Assembly: GCA_029339195.1 (NCBI GenBank)
Contig: JAPTJF010000202.1
Span: 39,273 to 103,272, forward strand
From: Micractinium sp. NFX-FRZ
Taxonomy: Eukaryota > Chlorophyta > Trebouxiophyceae > Chlorellales > Chlorellaceae
Direction of reading: 5' to 3'
Length of the DNA: 64,000 bases
The translations under genes were made by a program, and so were the position numbers. Position 1 is the stretch's first letter. Each line of letters starts with the position of its first letter. Below the pieces are notes generated by a model, which worked only from the letters and a program-made list of their open reading frames with translations, did not search any database and was not told the origin of the DNA. This document shows positions 56,253 through 64,000 of the stretch, one piece after another.

Positions 56253-58431
56253 TTAACACCAACCTGCTTGCCCCACCTGCTCCTGCGAGTACACCTGTGA
56301 CCCATCCTGCGACACCAGCGCCAGCGAGGCGCACACGGGCACACCCACGGAGTCCGCCGCGCTCACATAGCTCTGCAGCCACCTGCAGTGGACACGGGAG
56401 AGCACGATTAAGAGATGCATTCTATTTATGTGGGGCGGAGCGAAGGTGAGGTGAGCATGCAAGCGACTACAAGGTTTGCCGCCAAGCCCGCCTCTAGCCA
56501 CCACCCGTCGACTCGGCACCACCACACCACACCACCAAGCTCACTTCCGCATTGCATCCAAATCTGCCGGGTCGCCGGTGTTCACCGCATCTGCCGCATA
56601 CTGCCAAGTTGGAGGAGGGAGGCAGACATGCCACAGCCAGTGAGCCAGAAGGGAGGCTTGCTTGAGGCCGTTCTAGCTAGGCCTGGCTGCCAGTCCCAAG
56701 CGCTGGCAGCCGTCTGCACACACAGAAGCAGGCTGCACCGCCAGGCACCCCTGGCTGAGAAAATCGCAACCCACACCAATTGATGTCTTGGATCCCACTG
56801 CAAGCACAGCACTCCACCTCCACCCACAGTGCACACACCACGGCAGCGCAGTAGCTAGCACACACCACGGCAGCGCAGTAGCTTGCACACACCACGGCAG
56901 CACAGTGGCTTCCCCTCACCGAGTATGCCTTGCTGGCCTGTGAGGTACACTTGGCTTCGTCATAGGCGGCCGCCGCCACCTGGGCAGCGCTGCCGCCCTG
57001 CTGGACTCCCTGCAGCATCTGCTTGCCTGCAGGCGCCATAATCATAAAACAAGGCGCCGCGCACTGCTCAGAGGGCCGCAGGCAGGCTTGGGTAGAAAGT
57101 GCAGGTAGCTGGTAGAAAGCAGGTGGCAAGTGGCGGGTGACTGGTAGCAGGCAGGCAGCGCGGCACCTTGTGGCGGGCAGAAAGGCACGTGGTCAGGCGG
57201 CATGACCCCAGATGGACACGGCCCCCTTGCTGCGGTGATATGCCCTAACCTCCTCAGCGCACATGGCATGCCCCAATGCTTGCTGCCCAATGCACGCAGT
57301 TCGCCCCACGTACCCCCGGCTCTTGGGTCTGAGCAGATGAGGTCGACCAGCTTCTGCACCTCCCCGGCACTAGGCTCCGAGCCACCCTTGGCGTCTGCAT
57401 GCAGGGCGCCGGCACACAAGCGCAGCATCAGGGTACTGGTGGAAGCAGGGGCACAGCCAGCTGTCCAGTGCAGCCGGCCGCAGATTCTAGCTGGGGCAGC
57501 CTGCTGAGCCTGCTGAGCCTGCTGAGCACCCTTTCACAGGCCCTCCCTTTCTTCTGAAGCGCGCCCGCCCGCGTCCCTCGCTCTTTACTTATCGGCCTCA
57601 CCATACTTGGTCGGGGTTGCGCTCCAGTCCTTGCGGCTGGTATCCCACTCGTAGCAGGTGGCCACGATGCCGCCCGCAGACAGGTAGGTGGAGAGGCGTG
57701 CATCGCTAGGCAGGGGTCCGGCTGCACATCAGCGGCCAAAGGTCAGGCAGTCGGGCGGGGGGTGAGAGAGCGGCGGAAGGCAGCAGCAGATGAAGGGGCA
57801 CACAGAGGAGGTGCATCATCCAACCAGCATCAGCCAGCTTCTCTCCATCCCAGTACTCCTGCTGCGGTGAGAGGCAGGTGGGGTGCCTCCTCCACTTCCT
57901 GCCACCCTGTGCTGGTGAACGGCAGTGCCTGAGGGCGTGCCCAGACGCCTCCCCCAACACTTGCTCTCACGTGCAGGCCCAGGTGAGGTTGGAGGGGATT
58001 GGGGAGGGCTGGGGGATGGGGGTAGAGCGGTGGGGGAGGGGCTGGGCACCGCCGGTGGGGAGCTGGGCGGGGCAGAGCTGGGGGCAGGGGAGCTGGGGGG
58101 CGCGCCGCCCTGGACTATGCTCAGGCCTTGCATCAGTGCCCTCTCATGGCTTCGGCGGGAACCCTGAAAAGCCTTGACAAGCCATGGAATTTGTCAACAA
58201 AGAGCAGGGTGGAGGAATTCCAAGGCAACGGTGGTCGGCCGGTTACCGCGGCGGGCGGACGGGGCGGGGGGCGCCGGGCAAGGGTGCTTCCTGCTGTGTT
58301 CAGGGCTGCATTCGACGCCTTCCTCGGCTTGCTTTCCGCACCTGTGCCACCTCGGCAGCTGCAGGATTCGCCAGCACCAGCAAGCAAGCAAGTGTGAGCG
58401 CAGTGAGCGCGCAGCTCTGGGAGCGACCCAT
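56253..58431 (-). CDS. Array member A: secreted 4-Cys protein, terminal exon not found
   Basis: Exons 58431-58342, 58163-57971, 57721-57602, 57394-57314, 57026-56920, 56600-56545 and 56382-56277 encode 251 residues in frame. Signal peptide LTLACLLVLANPAAA; linker with HERALMQGLSIVQGG and Pro/Ser repeats. Module 1 has VATCYEWD, DW and KYG; module 2 has LICSDPRAG | GKQMLQGVQQGG and AKC; module 3 has YAADAVNTGDPADLD and VPVCASLALVSQDGSQVYSQEQ. In B a short exon YHTG follows. Here I find no such exon: either the donor after 56277 is read through to a stop at 56253 (as drawn), or it is spliced to an acceptor that gives TGA at once (56223-56221). A may lack the conserved C-terminus or be decaying. 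Confidence 0.7.
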
Positions 58432-59097
58432 GGTGTCGGGTGCTGCCGGGAGGGGTAGAGAGGCTGAAGGGCCAGGCAGGGATGCAGGACAGGCATAGGC
58501 GTGTTCAGGGGAGTGCTGGAGTCTAGGGTCCAGCGCTGCTGGCGGGGCACAGCACGACGGCACAGCCCAGCGCAGCAGTTGCTCGCGCCTGGTGGCCCCC
58601 GTCCCTACATGTGTTCATTTGCGGGACCGGATGTTCTATCTGGACAGCAGGTTATGGCACACCATTGCTGCCTGATCCTCACGATCATGTGCTTCCAGCC
58701 ACTATTGCACATGCATCATGCGCCAACTGCGCATGGTCCAGTGCCTTTCACCCGCCACCCGTCCTCCGTGCTGCTGTCTCGATCGCGGCAACGATACCAC
58801 CACTTTAAAAAAGGGCGTCGCAGAGTCGAGCAGCAAAACCATAAATGAGGCGAGCAGGTAGGAAAAGGGCAATGAAAGGGGGCGGGGGCGGCGGGTAGCA
58901 AAGGGGCATGAAAGGGGGGCGCAGCCCTCCAGAGGGAGTCATTTGGAGTTGAGGCTGGCGCAGACCCAGGGCCGGGTGGCGCTGGTGCCGTGCTGGCAGC
59001 TGCAGCTTGCTGGCAATTGCCGGCGTGGCTGCCGTAGGGGACCTGGAGTGGCGCATAGTGTAACTACTAGACTTGACTAGCCGACGCAGGGAGCGCT
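58432..59097. other. Spacer between hemB and the array
   Basis: About 665 bp with the 3' UTR of hemB and promoter of member A. I see no further gene. Confidence 0.4.
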
Positions 59098-62000
59098 TTA
59101 CCGCCACTTGGCGTCGTCTGCTGCCATCCACTTTGCCGCCTCAGTTGCGTAGTAGGTGAGGATGAGGTCTGCAGGGGCGGGGAGGGGGGGGTGGCCGGTG
59201 AGGGGCAGGCGGGTGGAAGGGCAGGCAGGTGGGTGTGTGGCAGGCAGCGGATAGGGCAGACTGGGAGAGGCCGGGCAAAACAACAGAGGAAGCACAGGGG
59301 CAGGGCAGGCACTTGGGCCACTGGATCAGAGAGCCTCCACATTCCCCAGTCCGGGGCAGGGCGCCGTGTGCGCACCCCTGTGTAATACGCCCCGCACCCC
59401 ACAAATCCCGCCCCGAACCGCAGACCCACTAGAGCCGGCGAGCTCGGGACCGGGAAGCGCCTCTAGTACTGCACAGCCCACCTCACAAACAACACCCGCC
59501 CACCCCGGAGGCACAGCTGCCGCCCACGCACCCGATCCGGCCCGCTTCAGGCACAGCAGAGCCTCGAGCACCGCGTCCTTCTCGTTCAGCCAGCCGCGCT
59601 CAGCAGCCGCCTTGAGCATCGCATACTCGCCTGCAGCAGCAGGAAGAGGAGGGAGCGGTTGAGGGGCGAAGGCAAGTGGGGGTGGACAGCAGGGAACCGC
59701 GGGTGGGGGCAGTAAGAGGGCGGGGCAGGGCCGGGGTCGGGCAGGCTCGTGTGTCAACCACCCCTCTCCGTGCCCCGCGAGCCCCAACTGCCTGCCATCC
59801 ACCTCTCACCCCCCCAATGCACCCGCTTTCCCTAAATCCTTTTGCAACCTGGCCCACCCACCCGACACGTGGTAGGCGGCGATGGGCAGCGGTGAGTTGT
59901 CGCGCAGCAGGCGGATGACATCCAGGTAGGGCAGCCCCGGCTTGACCATCATGATGTCGGCACCCTCCAGCTCATCCAGGCGTGCCTCACGCAGCGCCTG
60001 CACGCATGGCGGAGGACCAGGTCGCAGGGAAGGTCAGCGACAGGAGGCGGAGTGTTTGGGTCTCGCGCAGGAAATCTGTTGCCGTGCTACTGTGTCAACA
60101 ACACAAGCTGCAGAACAATACATGGACAACCCAGTTGCACCCGTGCAACAACCAGCACCGGTGCCCGCCCCCCCGTGCCTCCTCACCTCCCGGAAGTTGG
60201 CGGGGTCCTGCTGGTACGTCTTCTTGTTGGGCGGGATGCGGCGGTGGGCGGCGCCAGCCTTGGGCGCAGACGCCAGCGCATCACTGCAGCAGCGGAGGGA
60301 CGGCGCGGCAGGGCGGGCGGGCATGGGGCAGGGGCGGAGGCGCGCCTTGGGCATCACGCGTGCGCAGCTGCCATCCACGCCGCCGCTGCCGCCTCGTCTT
60401 CCTGTGTGTGCTTTGAGTGGACGTTGCAGCAGCTAGCCTACCCTTCTCCTCCTAGACTGCATCAATTGCCCGCTGCTCATTGCCACCGCTCAATGCTGCT
60501 GTCTGCCACAGCTGCATCGGTCTGTGCCTCGACTCTGTTTTATCCATATGTTGCTTTCCCCCCAGCATGTTGATTTAACTCGCTCACCGGAAGGGTCCGT
60601 AGAAGGCGGAGGCGTACTTGGCGGTGTAGGCCATGATAGAGACTGCACAGGGGGGGAGGGAGATACAGGGGTGGGGTTTGGTACAGTTGGGGAGGAAGGG
60701 AGAGAGGGACGGGGGGTCTGACAGCAGGGTTGAAGACAAGGCGGCCGAGCGGGCAGGCAACCTGATAGGGCAGGGTAAGGCAGCCACCACCACACCGCCG
60801 CTGCACCGCCTGCATCCCCCGCCATCCAACCATGCAACAAAACCAACTAGAGCCACCCACCGTTGGTGAAGCCCTCGGAGTCGAGGGCGGCGCGGATGGC
60901 GGCCACGCGTCCGTCCATCATGTCAGAAGGGGACACGCAGTCGGCGCCAGCACGCGCCTGGGGAGCACAAGATTGGCGGATTGAGTACCAGTAAGAGCAA
61001 GGCACCGTGGAGGGGCAGGAGAGCAGCGGCCGAGGGTGTGTGCACTGCCTGTCCGGTCGGGGCCAAAATACGCCTGCGCCGAACCACTCTGCTCAGCACA
61101 CACCCGTTCCAGCGCAGAAAACTCTTTTCTGCCGCTGCTGATCAACTGTGTTTCAGCAGCTGGCTACTGCGCTGCACAGAGGGGTGCCATCAGCCCACCT
61201 GGTACACCGGCCTGGTCTGCTACCTGCTACTCCTGCCCCTCAGCACCCCCCAAGCATGCACCCCTATGCCCTTCCCCCCAGCACTGCACCGCACCTGGGA
61301 CACGGCCTGGCGGCACAGGTACTCGATCGTCTCGTCGTTCAGGATCACGCCCGCGTCGCTCACAATGCCGTCGTGGCCGTCAGAGTTGTAGGGGTCAAGC
61401 GCCACGTCGGTGTACACCTGCGGGGGCGGCAGCAGGCGTGTGCGTGAGAGTCACTCAGTACTGTACTGTGTGAGCACTGGTGGTGGTGTGGAGGGATGGG
61501 GACACGGTTGCTGTCTGAGCATGAGCACACACCCCACAAACAAACTCCAGCCACCCCCCTCGCATGTACCCCAACGGCAAGCCCTGCCGCCGTCGCACCC
61601 TATCCTCCAGGTTGGGGTGACCTGTCCTTGAGCAGGGAGATGGTGCGCACGGGCCCGCTTTACCCACCACCCTTCAATTCGTCAGCACCCACCTCCAGGT
61701 CGGGGAACTTGTCCTTGAGCAGGGAGATGGTGCGCTGGGCGAGGCCGTTGGGGTTGAAGGCCTCCTCGGCAGTGGGGGTCTTGAGCTCCTCGGGTGTCTT
61801 GGGGAAGATGACCACCTGCAAGCCCGGGGAAGGGGCAGCTCAGGTGTGCTTAGGTTAGCAGGCAACAGGTGCAGAGGGCGAGAGGGAGGGAGGGGCTTTG
61901 CGGCAGGGGCGACCACCCTGCAACGGGGTGCAGACACGCAGCGACGAGACACGCAGCGACGAGGTTGACATGCTTTGCGGGGAGGCAAGAGTGTTCCCCT

Positions 62001-62813
62001 CCTCCCCCTGCAGGTGCTGCAAGGCTCATTGCCTCCGGGCAGCGGCGGCAGCAGCCTCAAGCGGCGGCGGCAGCAGGGGCACACCTGGTTGACGCCCACC
62101 GAGCGCGCCTCAGCCACGGCGTCAATCAGGCCGTGCTGCCAGCCCAGGCGGGAGACGCCGGGCATGGAGTCGATGGGGATGTTCTTCTCGCCGTCGTGCA
62201 CAAACACGGGCATGATGAAGTTGGCTGCGGGGAGGCGGGGAGGGCGAGACAGGTGGGCAAGCCGCACGGGGTTCCGAGCACAGCACGACGGGAAGCAGTT
62301 GTCCTGTTGCATTATCCAGCAGTCAGATACACTGCCGCGCATGCGCTGCTGCAGAATCGCCTCAATCACAAGCCATTTGCAGCGCGCGGGGCGCCAGTCG
62401 GGCAGGAACCGCAGCCCGGGCACCCACCGGGGTGCAGGAAGGTCTCGCTGAAAGCGCGGCGCACAGTCTCGCTCTTGCGGTTGCGGCGCGGGCGGGAGGG
62501 CAGGTCACGCACCGGCACCACAGGGGTGCCCTCGGGCACGCCGCGCTGCAATGGCAGCCAGGCAGAGAGCAAGGTCAAGGCCGGGGCGGTGCTGGGACGG
62601 CAGCGGCGGCAGGCGGCGGCGGCGCGAGCAGGGCCGCCTGCTGCTTCACCCTGGCCCCGCGACTCTAACCCGGCTCACCCGGGCGCTGCCGTTGGTCGCC
62701 ACACGCTCCACCTCGGCAACTGCGCTGACACGCAGCTGGGAGCGCGCCCGGCGGGGGGCAGCCACGCCCTTGGCGCTGGTGAAGGCGGCAGTCGCCTGCA
62801 GCTGGGCCGCCAT
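59098..62813 (-). CDS. HEMB: Porphobilinogen synthase (5-aminolevulinate dehydratase), chloroplastic
   Basis: This enzyme joins two 5-aminolevulinate molecules into porphobilinogen, the second committed step of haem and chlorophyll synthesis in the chloroplast. Eleven exons close exactly: 62813-62679, 62545-62428, 62224-62085, 61815-61693, 61417-61295, 60957-60861, 60642-60588, 60283-60187, 59997-59862, 59630-59532 and 59168-59098, giving 397 residues. Residues 1-45 are a basic, Ser/Ala-rich transit peptide. The metal site DVALDPYNSDGHDGIV is Asp-rich, the Mg-dependent plant type rather than the Cys-rich Zn type. The two active-site lysines lie in YTAKYASAFYGPFR and MMVKPGLPYLD. The end TYYATEAAKW is typical. 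The start is the first ATG, in a good context (TTTACCATGG). Confidence 0.97.
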
Positions 62814-62988
62814 GGTAAATTAGAGTGTAGGCCGAGCGGGACGGACCGGAAGGCCGGGGTGCCGAGCGTGAAGGCGCTGGGAAATGCAGAGGAGCGCTAC
62901 GGCGGCCGGCGGTGCTGCTGGGAGAAGCTCTGAGGACACAGATAGCGTGTGTGACAACCGGAGCACGCATGCGTTCGCTGAGAAGTGG

Positions 62989-64000
62989 ATGATGAGCGAG
63001 CCGCAGCAGGGCCAGCACGATCAGGTGCTCACTTGTGGAGTGCGCACGATACGGGACTTGCTGCATCCGGATGGTGCCCGCTTGCTCTCCTGGCAGCAGT
63101 TTTCTCAGGCTCGCCCCCGGGCGGGAGTGCAGCAACGGGGCGCGTTGGAGCGTGTCACTGATTTGGTGTGTGCTGTACCTGGGGTCCCAGGGGAGCACGG
63201 CAACAGGGTGCCAGCCCATCTCCACCCCTTCGCACGCCCACTGCGGGGGCCAACAGGCAAGCTTGACCACATGCAGATAGATGCTTGCCTGGGTACCCGT
63301 ACCGCGCCACTAGGGGAGGAGTTTCTCATCAAATGGGCCCCTAGCACGGCCTTGCCACATGCCACCTTCCTGCACCTGCAGGCCTTGGGTTGTGTGCCCC
63401 GTGCAGTGACACCTGAGCCTCCCGGCCCCTCGTACGATGTTGTTTGGTGTGATAGCTGGGAGTCAGCTCGGACGTTGCAGCTGCCTGACACAAGTGCGAG
63501 CTTGAGGGATGCGCGTACAGCCATTTCCGCGTGTCTCCAGAGGGAACAACCAATTGACACTAAGGTGGTGGCCCCCCCAATTCCAATCCCTGCAGGCTCC
63601 CTGCGCATAGACTTTGATGAGGTTAACCCTGATGTGGATGTTCTGCCAACACATGCCCCCTCAGTGGTGGTGGATGCAGGCAAGGCATGGTGCTACACAT
63701 CGGAGGGCCGTTGTATGGCCGCCTTCCCACCGCCCCTTCTGGACTCACTCTTTACTGACTACGTCGCGACAGGCGGCTCGAGCGACGACACTCCCGGCTT
63801 TGCCTCTGCGGTAGTTGCTCTGGCCCAGGACCACTTTGTGAGATATGCCACCAAACTGCCCCGCCGACTGTGTGGCACGGACTCCCTGGTTGTCCCGGAT
63901 GGGGTGCTGCGGGAGCTTGTGGGTGCTTTCAGCTTGAGAGTGCATTGGGACACCACACCCCTCACCCGGTACCGCCAGATACCTCACTTCACCGCTGCCG
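62989..64000 (+). CDS. Retroelement-like open reading frame, partial (runs off window)
   Basis: From ATGATG at 62989 the frame stays open for 337 complete codons to the window end; without regard to a start codon it is open from 62872. I see no intron. The opening (GVRTIRDLLHPDGARLLSWQQF) resembles the region downstream of the reverse transcriptase in LINE proteins, where a DG..LSW.QF pattern is common. Further on are FLIKWAP and VVWCDSWESARTL, faintly chromodomain-like. No RT motifs or RNase H acidic residues are recognisable in the part seen. The codons use more A/T at third positions than hemB or the array genes, suggesting a recent arrival. It diverges from hemB with only about 60-175 bp between starts, so its 5' end may be a truncated insertion. 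Host-gene identity cannot be excluded. Confidence 0.55.
   Translation, partial: MMSEPQQGQHDQVLTCGVRTIRDLLHPDGARLLSWQQFSQARPRAGVQQRGALERVTDLVCAVPGVPGEHGNRVPAHLHPFARPLRGPTGKLDHMQIDACLGTRTAPLGEEFLIKWAPSTALPHATFLHLQALGCVPRAVTPEPPGPSYDVVWCDSWESARTLQLPDTSASLRDARTAISACLQREQPIDTKVVAPPIPIPAGSLRIDFDEVNPDVDVLPTHAPSVVVDAGKAWCYTSEGRCMAAFPPPLLDSLFTDYVATGGSSDDTPGFASAVVALAQDHFVRYATKLPRRLCGTDSLVVPDGVLRELVGAFSLRVHWDTTPLTRYRQIPHFTAA

Larger units (their letters stand above)
13022..58431 (-). repeat. Tandem array of 16 paralogous secreted-protein genes (A-P)
   Basis: Sixteen loci of one family follow each other on the minus strand with 0.25-1 kb spacers; the only gene structures I find in this interval are theirs. 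Members share signal peptide, Pro-rich linker, module 1, module 2 and module 3, four cysteines, and conserved intron phases. Similarity is strongest between neighbours (A-B, E-F, H-I, J-K-L, M-N-O-P), as expected when arrays grow by repeated unequal crossing over. Locus G keeps only the signal exon and module 3. The array is bounded by the convergent coiled-coil gene on one side and hemB, in the same orientation, on the other. Confidence 0.9.

Noticed and set aside
13022..58431. Pherophorin identity for the array proteins
   Set aside because: The Pro-rich arm is similar in style, but the cysteine pattern and module sequences do not match the pherophorin domain as I know it.
13022..58431. CRISPR-like or satellite repeat array
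   Set aside because: The periodicity is that of multi-exon genes with diverged sequence, not short identical repeats with spacers.
61869..62933. 354-codon plus-strand frame across hemB
   Set aside because: It is antisense to three well-supported hemB exons and has no recognisable domain.

Overview
The window looks like nuclear DNA of a green alga, most likely a trebouxiophyte of the Chlorella type. The evidence is the very high GC content, short GT-AG introns (some GC-AG) that interrupt nearly every gene, proline-rich secreted proteins, a plant-type chloroplast porphobilinogen synthase with an Asp-rich metal site, and a plant-like U1 snRNA. No database search was possible. Exon joins were worked out by hand and accepted only when the reading frame and intron phases closed exactly.

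Left flank (1-4521): a decayed LINE-type retrotransposon whose reverse transcriptase carries an embedded PHD zinc finger (1846-3310), then a complete U1 snRNA gene (3923-4078). Plus-strand genes (4522-12606): a four-exon membrane-anchored sulfotransferase and an eleven-exon membrane-anchored coiled-coil protein.

Centre (13022-58431): the striking feature. Sixteen paralogous loci lie head-to-tail, all on the minus strand, over about 45 kb. I call them A (nearest hemB) to P. Fifteen encode small secreted proteins of about 212-418 residues with one architecture: signal peptide; variable Pro-rich linker; module 1 with Cys1 and a D/E-W...YG ending; module 2 with Cys2 and Cys3; and module 3 with Cys4 and a C-terminal [Y/R/I/L]-x-TG (usually HTG). 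One (G) is a degenerate copy. Four cysteines are invariant in the 15 members. Intron phases at the module borders are conserved (0,1,1,1), but later introns were gained or lost, so neighbouring genes form subfamilies (P-O-N-M, L-K-J, I-H, F-E, D, C, B-A). Two members contain a 10-nt microexon and three contain a 15-nt one. I do not recognise the family. A role in the cell wall or extracellular matrix is inferred only from the signal peptides and Pro/Ser-rich linkers.

Right flank (59098-64000): an eleven-exon chloroplast porphobilinogen synthase (hemB/ALAD) on the minus strand. Diverging from it, starting within about 180 bp of its ATG, is a long reading frame open to the window edge. It resembles the C-terminal part of a retroelement protein.
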